This document shows positions 25,357 through 44,987 of a stretch of 64,000 nt of DNA, piece by piece. The notes beneath the pieces are model-generated. The model was not told the DNA's origin. It ran no database searches and saw only the letters and a program-made list of their open reading frames with translations. The stretch lies in contig NC_064770.1 in NCBI RefSeq assembly GCF_011397635.1, forward strand, positions 20,243,707 through 20,307,706, in the 5' to 3' direction. Numbering within the stretch: the first letter of the stretch is position 1; every line of letters starts with the position of its first letter. The stretch comes from Epinephelus fuscoguttatus (lineage: Eukaryota; Chordata; Actinopteri; Perciformes; Serranidae). The position numbers were made by a program, and so were the translations under genes.

Positions 25357-26287
25357 TTAATCGTCCAGTAGGATTTAGGGGGGCATATTGGCAAATAAAT
25401 GGAATATAATAGGTATGTTGTCTTTAGTGTATAATTACCCAAAAATAAGAAACACAGTGTTTTCATTACCTTAGAATGAGCCGTTTACATCTACATAGGG
25501 AGCGGGTCCTTGTCCATAGAGATAGCCATGTTGCACCGCCATGTTTCTACAGTAGCCCAAAACGGACAAACCAAAAACTGGCTTTAGATAGGGCCATTCG
25601 CATTTTCACATGAGCCACTGTAGTTAGTTGCCCCCCTGTGACAAGAGCATAGAAAAAATACAATTTTTAGATAAGATAAACATAATTTTTTGAATGTTAA
25701 ATTGCTTTAATCAGTGTTGTTACTGGTTGAAATCACCAGGTCCATTTGTTTTGGAGAGGAGGAGACCTCTACGGATAATTCAGCCCCCCAGAATGTCTGG
25801 ATCTGACCTAATCAGGTTAAAAAGATGAGCACATATAAGCAGGCGCTAGGCTTACATCCCATCTCCAACATGCCAAACAGTGTAGAAACAACAGTGATTT
25901 GTTAAGTGAAACTGCTTTATTTAGTATTTTTACTGGTTTAAATTAATGGGTCTGTTTGTTTTGGAGAGGGGGAGACCTCTGTAGACAATTCAGCTCACTT
26001 CACAAACCTGAATTTGTGAATCAGAGATAAGTTGAGCACACATTAAGTTGCCAGAGAAAAAAGGTGAGCACATTCCAAGGCGCTGGGCAAGCAGGTCATC
26101 TATGACATACAAACATACAGTTAGGTGAAACTGCCTCATGAAGTGTTTTTTTTTACCAGTTTTAATCATCGGATTTTGAGGAGGAGGAGACCTCTGTGGA
26201 TAATTTGGCTCCCGGATTAAAACCTTATGAACAATGAACGCAATGACGCCACTAAGTCTCCCTAAATCGTACAAACTGAACCTTCAA
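25357..26287. mobile_element. TTAA-bounded non-autonomous DNA element, copy 2
   Basis: Same family as 15864-17146, in the opposite orientation: it starts TTAATCGTCCAGTAGGATTT and ends CGTACAAACTGAACCTTCAA. The interior includes three related blocks with GTTTTGGAGAGGAGGAGACC-like text. The ends are more decayed than in copy 1, suggesting an older insertion. Confidence 0.65.
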
Positions 26288-26940
26288 ACTCATGTTCTTT
26301 TTAATTGACGTTTTGTATTTGACGTGAGTATTTGGGGTTGCGTTCTGATATATTACATGTGCTATGTAAATAAATGTGATTTGATTTCCATTCTCTGTGA
26401 CTGTCAGCTGTAATAAAGACAAAAACACCTTTCACAGTTCCTAAAATATCCTACAAATATGACACATTGCTGTAAACCCATTGCTGGAGACTGATGATTC
26501 CTTTGTATTTTCTATGAACAGTTATGCTTTGCAAGGTTTGACTTGTGAGCATGCATCTATCTATGTATTCAGACCAAGCAGTTCTATGTGCATGTGTTTA
26601 CATGACACTGGAAAAAGGCTCTCCAGAGTTTCATCCACTCCTCTTCATTATTGCATGCGCAGCAGTAGCTCTTCTAATTAAGGTGTAAATCCCAAGTGTC
26701 ATCGGCAGACTATTTGTTGTAATCAGTCTTTGAGTGGCCCAGAGAAGCATGTATCATAGCATTCATTAGTACACAATTTTGCATTTAAGACTTCTCTGTT
26801 GTCCTGTTGTCTGTGAATTACTTGAGACACCTTTCAGATTGTAGAACAGGATGACATGAAAGCATTAGCTTAAAATCATCACTCAGTAGTTTTGCAAGAA
26901 CTAACAGAAGTATTTTCATGTTGCCTGTAATCCTCTGCAG

Positions 26941-29571
26941 ATGACACTGAAGATGAGGACATCATCTGTACTCATGGCTTCAGTTTTCGCATCTCCTACG
27001 CCATCCATCGTCCAGCAAAACCTGAAGATCAACTTCTCTGAACAAACAAGTCCCTGGCTGAACAACAGCACGTGGCCACCCATCAAATCTTCAGGTTTAG
27101 GGCTGTCTTGCTTCACTATGACACTTGGCGCCATCTCTAACCTCACAGCTCTGGGCATCCTAGCTAAATCCCGTGTCCGATTCCGTCGCCAATCCAGAGC
27201 ATCATTTCTGTTACTAACAATGGCTTTGCTTTTGGCTGACCTTGCAGGTCACGTGATTCTGGGTGCCTTTGCTTTGTATCTGCACGTCAATCAGAGGGAT
27301 AAAATGCAGGGCGGGAAGCCTACTAATGCATTCTGTCAGATCTTTGGGGCAAGTATGGTGTTTTTTGGCTTATGCCCTTTGCTGTTGGGTTGTGCGATGG
27401 CAGTGGAGCGCTGTGTGGCCATCACACAGCCCTTTTTCCATGCTGCTATGATCACATTGGGTCACGTGTGGCGAGTTGTGTTACTTCTGCCCTCTCTTGC
27501 ACTTGTGCTGGCAGTTCTACCTTTATTTGCTGTGGGGACTTACACGACCCAGTATCCTGGGACATGGTGTTTCTTGCCTATCCATGATCCACAGTCTGCA
27601 GCTGACACCAGTCTGGTTCTGGCCTTCTCATGTGTGGGTCTCGCTGCACTTGCTCTTTCCCTACTCTGCAACATCATGAGTTGTCTGGCATTGCTGCAGG
27701 CCAGAATTAAGTCCAAAAATGTTAAAACTAAATCAGCAGTCTGCTGCAGCACTCGTCGAGCTTCGACTTCTTCCTCTTTGTTTTGCTCGTTGGATGTGGA
27801 GATGATGGTGCAACTGGCAGTGATCACTGTGGTTTCCTGTGTATGCTGGGGTCCCTTTCTTGTGAGTACTACTCCTTTAGATTGCAGAATTTGTTTCTAG
27901 AACTATTTTCACCTGGTATTTTCAATAATATTGCACATAGTTAACATGGATGGATTACTGAGCGGGCATACTGGGCACAAACCCAGGAGCCCAGAGTATC
28001 AGGGGGCCCCCTGGCCTTCAGCTGCAAAATGCCACTAGAAGAGAGACATACCAAACTGAAAGAGTGCCAAATGACCACAAAGACACTTAAACAACTACAA
28101 ACTCAAAATGACCACAAAGGGACACACAATGACCACTAAGAGAAACAAAATAACAAAGAATAGACTTGAAAAGACGACGAAGAGACACAAAACGACTGCA
28201 AAGAGATGCAAACAGCTGCAAAGAGACTCACAGCAATTACAAAAAGGGGCAAAACAACCACAGTGTGAAAACAAAGCATAAACAGCCACAAAGTCACATA
28301 AAACAACTACAAAGAGACACGAAATGACTACAAAGAGACATAAAATGACCACTGAGAGATGCAAAACAATTACAAAGAGCCTCAAAATGACCACAAAGAG
28401 ACACAAAATGACCACTGGAGACGCAAAACAACTACAAAGACACTCAAAATGACTACGGAGAGACTCAAAACAACTACAAAGAGACTCAAAATGACCACAA
28501 AGAGACACAAAATGACTACGGAGAGACTCAAAACAACTACAAAGAGACTCAAAATGACCACAAAGAGACACAAAATGACCACAAAGAGACAAAATGACTA
28601 CAGAGAGACTCAAAATGACCACAAAGAGACAAAACAACTACAAAGAGACACAAAATGACCACAAAGAGACACAAAATGGCCACAAAAAGACACAAAACAC
28701 AGAACAACTACAAAGAGAATTAAAATGACTATGAAGAGACACAAAATGACTACAGTAAATTAAAATGACCACAAAGAGCCAAAAAATACAAGGAAAAGAC
28801 ACAAAACAACTACAAAGAGACTCTAAATGACCACAAATAGACAAAAATGACCACAAGGAGAATTAAAGTGACCACAAAGAGACACAAAATGACCACTAAG
28901 AGACACAAAACAACTACAAAGAGACTTAAAATGACTACAGAGAATTAAAATGACCACAAAGAGACACAAAATGACTACAAAGAGACACAAAACAACTACA
29001 AAGAGACTCAAAATGACTACAAAGAGACACAAAATGACCACTAAGAGACGCTAAACAAAGACACTCAAAATGACCACAAAGAGACTCAAAATGACTACAG
29101 AGATTCCAACATGACCACAAAGAGACACAAAATGACTATAAAGAGACACAAACTGACTACAAAGAGATGTGAAAAACAGGCTAATCGACAATAAAGTCTG
29201 TGTGTCTTGCTGTAGGAGAGTTGTTGGGGCCCTCTGCATGTTTGTGCCCAGGGGCCCATTGTTTCATAATCCACCCATGACGGTGAAGTCATAGCTACAC
29301 CTCATGAGTAGCCTAATTCTGTGTGTCTCCTATATTACAGATCCACATTTTTGTGATGCAGTTCAAACAACGAACCTCCACCCATGAGAAAGATGGGTTC
29401 ATTCTTCTGAGCTTGCGTATAGCCTCCTGGAATCAGATCTTGGATCCCTGGGTTTACATCTTACTGAGGAAGGCTGTGCTTTTCCGAGTTTGCTGTGCTT
29501 CCTACACACAGAGACCCTCAGAGGCAGAGAACAGGTCCAGTGCAGACAGGCAGGACTCCAGTGTGCAGTGA
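26941..29571 (+). CDS. ptger1: Prostaglandin E2 receptor EP1 subtype
   Basis: Class A GPCR for PGE2 at the plasma membrane; EP1 raises intracellular calcium. Coding exons 26941-27861 and 29341-29571 join in phase 0 to give 383 aa. N-glycosylation sites lie at N31, N41 and N42. TM1 carries the EP1-like [12 protein letters not shown]3 ends with the prostanoid-type E156-R157-C158 in place of DRY. The second extracellular loop has the family signature QYPGTWCF, with C210 expected to pair with C132. TM7 is [17 protein letters not shown], and its R333 is the conserved residue that binds the prostanoid carboxylate. The [11 protein letters not shown] stretch matches EP1 rather than EP3. The intron lies at the usual prostanoid position, at the end of TM6. 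The ATG directly follows a splice acceptor; the in-frame M5 could be used instead. The gene lies about 5 kb downstream of the ADGRE5-like gene in the same orientation, as in mammals. Confidence 0.92.
27945..29279. mobile_element. Inverted-repeat-bounded element filled by a minisatellite
   Basis: The PTGER1 intron contains a unit bounded by CATGGATGGATTA on the left and TAATCCACCCATG on the right, with a further inner match (GGGCACAAAC / GTTTGTGCCC). Everything between roughly 28,070 and 29,175 is tandem repeat. It resembles a non-autonomous DNA element whose interior expanded as a minisatellite. I could not define a clean target duplication. Confidence 0.6.
28070..29175. repeat. Minisatellite of about 21-bp units
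   Basis: Degenerate units built from ACAAAGAGAC and AAAATGACC, with AAACAACTA variants, repeat for about 1.1 kb. Because the unit is a multiple of three it produces long false open frames on both strands (for example 28095-28637 on the minus strand), which are not genes. Confidence 0.92.
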
Positions 29572-29609
29572 CAATGTTGCCCTTGGACTCTTTTCCTTTT
29601 ATGGACTGA

Positions 29610-29615
29610 AATAAA
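29610..29615 (+). terminator. Polyadenylation signal AATAAA, PTGER1
   Basis: A canonical signal 39 bp after the stop codon gives a very short 3' UTR. Longer alternatives are not excluded. Confidence 0.55.
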
Positions 29616-29839
29616 TTATTTCTGTAATGTGTGTTGTGAAAAAATTTAAACTTTGCTCTGCTTTCATCAGGACTTTGCGAGGTCCATACTCAGCAAGCCA
29701 AGCGTGTACAATGCAGTAGTGTGAATAAAGGGATGGAAACAGACTTTCCCAACATTTCCCAACATTTAGTTAGTAGTCTGTGCCGGCGCTGCTATGGATA
29801 GCATCCACCTGCAAAACTGTTTGCTGGGCAATTAGGCGG

Positions 29840-30381
29840 GGTTAATATTACCCAATCACAATTGAGAAACCCCTGACAGGCGCCGAGCTCAACCAATGGC
29901 TGCGCTGCTTGAGAACGCTCACACCCGGGATGGGCGGGGCTTCTTTAGCAATGACTCTATTCAATATGGAGTACAGAAAATAGCCTGATTCACTTTCTCG
30001 CTGCATTTCACTGCCCTCATTCACTTTTGGGCCACTTTTGCATTCCGGGCACAAATGATGAACTCTCCCCCGTAGATGTCAGCCGACAGGACTCGCTCAC
30101 GTACGTTTTACATATTTCCAAATACCGTCTGAATGTAAACTGTTTACTAGCTTACTTAACGGTCACAACAACCGCGCTGACGAGCAGTTAACGGCAAAAC
30201 TGTTGTAACTCTGTAAAACTACTGGTTTCCTTAAAAACACTGTGTCATTTCGACGCCCTCAATATCCGGAGGAAGACATAAATACTCGATAGTTTCCTCT
30301 ACAGCACTTAGCAAGTTGTGCCGACCGACCGGCGGGGTTATCGGGTGAAAGGTGACATCGCGTCAGTCCATTGACTCGTAG
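29840..30381 (+). promoter_or_regulatory. Promoter and non-coding first exon of SLC27A1
   Basis: This stretch has CpG-rich text with a CCAAT box (AACCAATGG near 29,892) and a GC box (GGGCGGGGC near 29,933). It ends in a likely non-coding exon with a strong donor: CGTAG, then GTAAGT at 30,382. The coding start follows about 260 bp downstream. Boundaries are inferred from motifs. Confidence 0.45.
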
Positions 30382-30641
30382 GTAAGTTATGTGCAAATAA
30401 CATTAATGGACGCAGTTTCCGTCAAAGCTGACGACGATTTAATGATTTCTGTTTATATGTAACGTTACTGCTTAAATGTGAGCTGTGATGTGTCATAACT
30501 TTATCCAAGCTCAGGGCTTTTATATTATAGTTTCAGCTATTAAACAGAGTCTGTATATGTGTACCAGTATTCAACCTCCTGAGTGAAACCCATGTAATCT
30601 TCAACTCATGCCCGTTCAATCCTAAAAGCCTACCTCTCTCC

Positions 30642-38066
<7,425 letters not shown>

Positions 38067-39092
38067 GATGGAGGAGGCCGTAGCAGGGCAGGCATGGTGC
38101 CTCAGTTTAAGAGATGCTGTAGAGAGACAGTGGCATATGCATATGCTGTGTCAGGTCAGTAAGTCTTGGTGCACCACCTGTCTGGATTTTAACCTTTCAG
38201 GTTGAGGGGACTACTTACATAGTAAGTATTGTTACAGATGATGTTTTAACACTGTATGAGTAACACACCAAGACATAATGTGAGGGCATGTATTCCCTTT
38301 AATAACTTCTTTTTAATTATTAAACGAACACCTCAAAAAGCCTTTGAGCATCACCGCACATAGAGTGGGTATCTCTCACAACCCATCTGAAGCGGGATAC
38401 ATGTTACAACAATGTTAGGACAGCGAAGGGTAGCAACAGGCCAAGCTCTTACAGGGTATATACCCATTTATGAAATGTGCTGCAAGAATAATTCTGTGTA
38501 GGTTTAAGCAATACTTGAGTGAAGCAGTGACGTTACTGATGTGTGTTTGAATGAAGCTGAAAGATGAGACTTGAACATGCAATACATGTGGCTACTAGAT
38601 CAAACACTAACCATAGAGTCTTTGTTTTAGTGCAATGGAAAACTAATATCACTTGTCATATTCCAACCTCTGAACAACACTGGCACGGGTTTGCAAATAC
38701 ACAAAAGATGTTACTCTATGTGCCTTATATGAAACATCAGATCTGTGTTTCATTTTTTTAAATGCTTTTCTTGGAAAGGAGCTCAACAGATTGTGGAAAT
38801 CACAGAAGTGATTTTGTGTCGTGCAAAGCTAAGTCACTCATAGTGACTGTCATTTTATGTACAAATTTTATCAGTGTCGTAATATATGGGTGTTCAAGCT
38901 ATTTACAACTTCAGATCCACTCCGAGACTACATTTTTGTTGAAGCTAACTCAAATTAAATATTTTAAAACATCTCTGTTTCATGTCATTCATTAAAAAAA
39001 TGGCAGTGCCGTTCTGTAATATCCCAGTTACAGCCCTTCATTTCTTTACACAAATAATGGCGATGTGTCTCCAATGCAAATCAGTCCATTCA
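38067..39092. other. Shared 3' region between SLC27A1 and the TRIM gene
   Basis: About 1 kb separates two stop codons facing each other. AT-rich sequence with ATTAAA near 38,955 and 38,990 could end the SLC27A1 transcript. No clear AATAAA serves the minus-strand gene, so the two 3' UTRs may overlap. No coding content is seen. Confidence 0.4.
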
Positions 39093-42000
39093 CTAGTCCA
39101 TTGCCACGAGTATCCTCGTGGGTAGGATTTTCAGTGGATGCTCTTTGCAGGCAGTACAAAAGTAGGGAAAGGCTCTGGGTGTGATGACCTCTGTGAAGGT
39201 GTACAGAGGTGATCTCTCCCTAGGGTCGTAAAAGGTCACCTTGCCTCTGTCCATGTCTAAAACTATTCTTATCACTTCAGGCTTCCTAGTCATGTTCAGT
39301 GGCTCCCATGGTGCAGTGCAGGCCTTGTGCTCTCCGTTACGAAACCTTATAGTCCAGAATCCCTCAGCTGGTGTCAGCACGTGCTTGCCCTTCCTGTTGA
39401 TGGACTCGCTGGCTACACCCACCACCCAGTAGGTGTTCTCCCCGACCTCCACATCCCAGCTGTGGCGTCCAGTGGTATAACCCTCAGCAGCCAGCATCTC
39501 AGCACTGATGTCAAATCGTTCAGGGTTGTCCGGCAGCTTGAAAATCTGGGTAGAGTTCTGCACATGTGTGAGATCCTCTGAGATGACAAAGCAGCTGGCT
39601 GCAGTGTTTGGATCAATAATCACAGGATCTTGAGTGAAAAAACAAGATAAATGTTACTAAAGTGGCAAGGAAGGAAGTGGTCAATAAAGCCATGTTTCCA
39701 CCAGACACTTTCGGTATAGTACTTTTAGAACCCGTACATAAGCTGTATGGATATGTACCTAAACTCTAGATCTGTTTCACAATTCCACTGTAGACAGTGC
39801 TCTTAAATGTAGTCAGGATTTTTGTCACGGCACCACCAATGTCTCACTGTATTTGCTATTTGCAGGTGATGCAAAGGAACGTCTGCACCTTACTGATAGT
39901 ACGCAGAACGTGGTTGCACGCTGATGTTTTCAGAACCAAAAAGAGCATCCTTATGTGTTTGCAGTCTTTGTCACAATCGATGGGATATTTAAAAATTGCA
40001 GATTTGTGCATTACGTCCTTGTCAAGCAAAAGAGACAGTTCTCTCTCAGTGTTTCTAGCTCCACCTTTTAGTATCAGATCAACGTGCCAGGTACCTCAAC
40101 AGAGGGGTGACGAGTTAAAGGGACGGAAAGAAGGCATAAAACATGACTAGTTAGTGTTTGAGGAACTCACTATATTTGATGACTCTCTTCATCTTCTCCC
40201 ACACTTTATATTTCAGGGAGCCCAGGTGCTTGGCCACATCAATCAAAGCATCAGAGATCATCTCTGGATCAAGGGTAGGTCGCCAGGTTCTGAAAAGACA
40301 CTTAAGCAGTTAGTTGTTGAGACTTGTGTCTGTAGAGCTGTGATATCCTAAAAATACAATTAGCTCGGTCCCAGATGTGGCAATAACACTTACCTCTTAA
40401 TTGTTTCCTTGTAATTCTAAAAACAAAATCAAGGAGAACAGCTTAAGATGATTTCTGGCTATGATTTGTTATTTGAATTGTCTGAAGCAACAGTCTCATC
40501 TACCTTAAGAAATGGGATGTCTTGAGATTTCATCTCCTGCTCCACTAAGTTGATGGTGTTGGAGAGAGATGCTATTTCATCGTTCATCTCCTCAAACCTC
40601 TCAGTAACCATCAGATTCTTCTGGTCCTCGTCGGCCTTTAAAGCAGAAAGCCTGGCAGCCTCCTGCTCCTTCAGGAAACGGTGAAGGGCTTCAAATTCCT
40701 CCTTGATCTGTGTTTCGGTATGTTCAGCCTGGTGCTGGAAAGACATGTGATTGACGGGTAGTCATTACCTCCACACCGTGGCTCTGTAGTGCGTTCAAAG
40801 AAACATGATGTACTGATGGAACTGACTGTACCTTGACATGTTCTGCTATTTCCTCACAGACCGTTTTCGCCTTCTTGTACAGCTGCAACTTCTCTTTCAA
40901 AGGCAGCAGCGCGTTCTTCAGTTCCTCCTGAAAAGTCATTGACAGGGCATCAACACTTAAAAACAAGGTCAGCCTGGCAGACAGCCCAGCTGTCAGCACA
41001 ATGCATGGCTTTCAGCTGCCACATACTCGTTCCATGGCAGCATTCCATGTAAGCTGCACAATACAGCAGCGTCACATTAAAGGGACAAATCTATAGAGAG
41101 GGATCTAATGCCCTGATGACACGAGCAAAGCTGAGCTCCTGCAACTTGGAATCAAGACACAATATGGCAACCAATAAATTCACATCAGTGCTCAAGGTTT
41201 TCCCTTCTCGAGAGAAGGCCGATGAGGGCAGGAGTAGAATGAATGCGTCACAGAAACCTTGTGGGAATCGAGTTTCAGTCCTCTCGGGACCCGGATGGCG
41301 TCAGCAAACCAAAAATATAATTCTATTATTAGATTGTGAATGAACTCTGACAAACACCTTCACACACATCAGCTTATCAGGCTTAAAGGAGCACAAAGGT
41401 ATTAAGAACAAAACGGTGGCAAAGAAAACAAAGAATGGATTTTCAAAATGTTGACAAGCTGTAAATTTAAAAAAAAACGTCCAGGTACAAAGCACCACTT
41501 CTTTTTTATTGAATGATGAATCACATTTAAGATTAAATTTGGGAATTTGCAAAAAAAAAACAGTCAAGCTAATTAACTGTGGTTGTAAAATTAAGTGAAT
41601 CGCCTTCCCTTTTAAATTGTGAGGGCTCACTCATACAGTTGGGGGTATTGTTATATTGTTGACCTCAAACACTAATCTATAAAGACATCACATTCATCAT
41701 CCAAACAATGTGACAGATATTTTAATAGATGTTTCATCATCATTACTTCCAGCTGCCATCATCACAAGTGAAAGAAAGGAGTTCTTGATAATTTAAGATT
41801 TCCCAAACAGCTGCTGCTAAAGCTCAAATGAAATGTGTCACCCCTGTGAAGTACTGGGGTGACTAACCCTATAAGTTTAACTCACCTTACAGTCATGAGC
41901 ACCTTCTCTGATGGGATAGAGCCTGTGCCCAGTGTGTGCAGCTGCTTTCCCACATAAACCACAGATCGGCTCCAAGTCCTCCAAACAGAACAATGTGAGC

Positions 42001-42287
42001 TTTTCTCCATGCTCCCTACAAGCCTCTGGGTCATTCCAGCTTCTGTTCATCTTGAAGGATTCACAGGACCTCTCCAGCAGAGTGCTCACCACAATTTGAT
42101 CCATAGAGGAATGGCGCCAGCACAGAGGACAGTGGTGCGAACCCTCGCTGCCTTGTGTCTCCCAGCTGTCTTTCAGACAGGCTTTACAGAATCTGTGTCT
42201 ACAAGTGAGCACCACTGGCTGACTGAGAATATGTCCACAGATCGGACAGGAAAGGTCATCCTCAAGATGAGCACGCCGGGTGGTCAT
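39093..42287 (-). CDS. TRIM-family E3 ubiquitin ligase (RING, B-box, coiled coil, B30.2)
   Basis: Predicted E3 ubiquitin ligase of the fish TRIM35/TRIM39-like group. Minus-strand exons: 42287-41886, 40927-40832, 40734-40504, 40416-40394, 40289-40171, 39628-39093; phases join to give 468 aa. The RING is C14-x2-C17, C29-x-H31, C34-x2-C37, C53-x2-C56, complete for C3HC4. The B-box has CREHGE...CGLC...H...H within residues 87-125. Exons 2 and 3 encode the coiled coil. The fourth exon is only 23 nt, the size typical of this family's class IV genes. The last exon carries the PRY-SPRY (B30.2) with LDPNTA-like [18 protein letters not shown] and [13 protein letters not shown]. The B30.2 domain recognises a target protein, which cannot be told from sequence. 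Such genes multiply in fish and often act in antiviral or inflammatory control, so I give no symbol. A second candidate first exon lies upstream at 44,988-45,305. Confidence 0.88.
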
Positions 42288-44987
42288 TCTTTTTCACTGG
42301 GCTTTGATGAGAAGGCAGTATTCAAGGCCCCTCCCACATCACTGCAGGGATACCTCAACTTGACCTTAGGAATAAGTGTTGATACCTCAACCCCCTAAAG
42401 GCAGATCCCGTGTTATGCTGTGTTGTGTTGAGTATGCACATCGCGCTTTCTCAAATAAACACCACAGGAAAAAAAAAACCCAAACTGGCTTAACATGTAA
42501 GAGACTGTAGCTGTGCAGATCAGAGCAAATGGTAGCCGGGCCAACGCATGGATGACAAAAGGGAGAATGGTGTGCCATGTTCACCTCTAGGTTATTTGAG
42601 AAGTGTGTTGAAACAACCTGTCACACTGAAATGAAAGAGTTTGTGGAGAAACAATGTCCAAAAAAAGACTGGATGAAGCTATAAATAGAAGTAACTGATT
42701 TGGAAGTTATGTGGGTAAAGAAATATCCTCCTGCTGACCGGTGGAATAATTTCACAGTCAAGTTTAGCTTAGGGCAACAGCTTTTTAAGAACCAACACAT
42801 GGTTGTTTTTAAAATATCACAGAATCAAACCAGCTCTTTTAGTGTAAAACACAAGCAATGTGTTGCAGTTCTTAAGGACAAATAGAGGTTATTTCAGAGC
42901 ACAGCGAGCACACAATGGCACCGTCGTCTGGAGTATTAATTTGTTAATTTCCAAAGAATTTAACAGTAAGCTGACCTTGTTTGTGCTGTAATCCAGTACT
43001 TTGTTGTGGGTCTTAGTTTACTAGAAACAGCGCAGTGCCAAAGAGCAAGAGCGTGGAGACAGAAAGCGAATACAGTCCTGCCATTAGAAAGCACTACGTG
43101 CCAGAGCTGCTGCAACTCTGCAGGATAGTCCTTAAACCTCACACATGCTATGTTAGGATTCACAGTCAGCTTTAAACCATGCGGCTGGGAGAGTTATTAA
43201 AGAGTTCACTGTGTCTGTAACAACCATATGCACATGACTCGAGGCTTCATCCCAAATATTGACATTACCTTAGATAACAGTGTCAGTTTTAGAATAATGA
43301 AGTCAGTTAAATATATTTGTATGTTTACAACCCCCTAAAAGCCTCCTGACATATCAGACAGGCATAACGCATGTCATCATCACAGAAATTAGTGAGAGGG
43401 AAAGCTTTTTTTTTCACCCACCCACCCTGAGCAACCTCTGACCAAATAAGCACCAGTCTTGTTGGGATGCCAAACACACACACTAAGGCCTTGCTAGATT
43501 AGTAGTGGCTCTGCATGTAGTCGCTAGACAGATTTCATATGTGTGGTAGGTGGGTGTGAGTAGGTGAATTAATAGCTGTTTTAATCTTTAAATTGGTCAT
43601 TTGCTGAACTACAGTTTAGTAAACTGATTTTATTTTTAACCTTTATTTCACCAGGAGGTCCCTTGAGATTAAAATCTTTCCGAGGTAGGCCTGGTCAGTG
43701 GTGATCCAAGACTCTGGGGAGGCCCTGTCCTAACTATAGCCCCTTTTCCACAACTTGAAAACCCACAAATATCCACTGACATCTGGCTTTTTTATTTAAT
43801 TGAGCAGGTTACAATAGGTATTAACTCCTGGATCAAATTACTCAGTGGTGGTCACTAGTATTTATCGGCTCCAGCTCCAAACAGCTCTGTCTAGCAGCAT
43901 GGAAATACAACACCTGGGCAGACATGCTAATTTTAGCCTCTTTGGCGGCGTGACACAATGAGGGGCCGCCACAAAATACAGTCTCTATCCAAGCAGCACT
44001 TGAACGTCCGTCCATGCTGCTTTCCACTGTTTACTTACCTGTTTTCTGTCCCGCCTTTGACGTTGTGACACGCCAAAAAAATAATAAATAAAACACATAA
44101 ACCACAAACACACTTATCTGCTGCAGAGGCATGTACACAGCTCCAGGCAATGGGAAAGTAGTCTATCACCTATTTTTAGCAGCCTTAAAAATAACATACA
44201 CTGATTCTGGTGGAGAAAAAAGGTATATTGGTATCCAGCTGTCACAAGGTAGCTAGAAGGGGCCCCTTTTGAGGGTTTTTTTGGGGAAGTGGCAGTGCAC
44301 TCTGTTCCCTTAATGGAAGATTTAAGTTGTTTTAGTTCTCATTGCAAAATATGCCAATATGAGTGGCTATCAGAGGCCCCTTTTCACATTTTTTGGGGGG
44401 TGTCACAAATATTTGCCTGGTTTGCCTCTCCTGATGGTGCACCCCTGGCCTGGACCATTACAAAGTTACAAACATTATAAAATAGAGGATAATGAAAATG
44501 GTCAAGGACAACAGATATATAATCACACTCTTTGGTCACACAGTTTTTGTGAACATTCCCAGGGAGACAAAATCATTAAGTTGTAGTGTTTTTGAAGGAA
44601 ATCCTGGGTACCTGTTTCTAAATGGGAAAGATGAAATCAGCTGGGAAAAGACAGATTGCTTTGCTGCATGAGTTTACATGTTCACACACATCTGTGTGTG
44701 CATGCAGGCATCTCATACAGAGGCAAACATAGAAATAATAATGAGGAGGCTGACTGACATTTTACTACAGTGCATAGCCAGTATTGAAAGATAATACATA
44801 TTGTGTATGTCTGATATTCAAATTTCAACATTTTGCATCTTCATAACATCAGAGAATAATCACAGTCGACTCTAAAGATCAGTCTTCATGTTGAAGTACA
44901 TCACGTCTAGAAGTGAGCATCCACATATTATCAAATTCATGCTCAATACTTTTAAACAGAAAAGATATGCCTTTTTATTCAGCTTAC
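42288..44987. other. Region between two TRIM first exons
   Basis: I looked for coiled-coil or B30.2 exons that could complete the upstream RING exon and saw none. A LINE-tail-like stretch at 43,620-43,695 (CTTTATTTCACCAGGAGGTC) is a common fish repeat. The rest is AT-rich, without recognised features. Confidence 0.5.

Larger units (their letters stand above)
21600..26930. other. Intergenic region and probable PTGER1 5' intron
   Basis: No coding exon is supported. It contains a long (CA)n microsatellite (24308-24392), a TTAA-bounded element (25357-26287) and a possible non-coding first exon of PTGER1 ending at 22765. The remaining open frames are short, lack family resemblance and are not flanked by matching splice sites. 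Confidence 0.5.

Noticed and set aside
28095-29292. Several overlapping open frames on both strands, up to 180 codons, with repetitive Leu/Val/Cys/Ser-rich or Thr/Lys-rich products
   Set aside because: They follow the 21-bp minisatellite period, occur in every frame, and have no start context or splice logic. They are products of the repeat, not a gene.
39688-40135. Possible DNA-transposon fragment in a TRIM intron (CCATGTTTCCACCAGACAC at the left)
   Set aside because: The left phrase is familiar from fish repeats but I could not find a matching inverted end, so no element is called.
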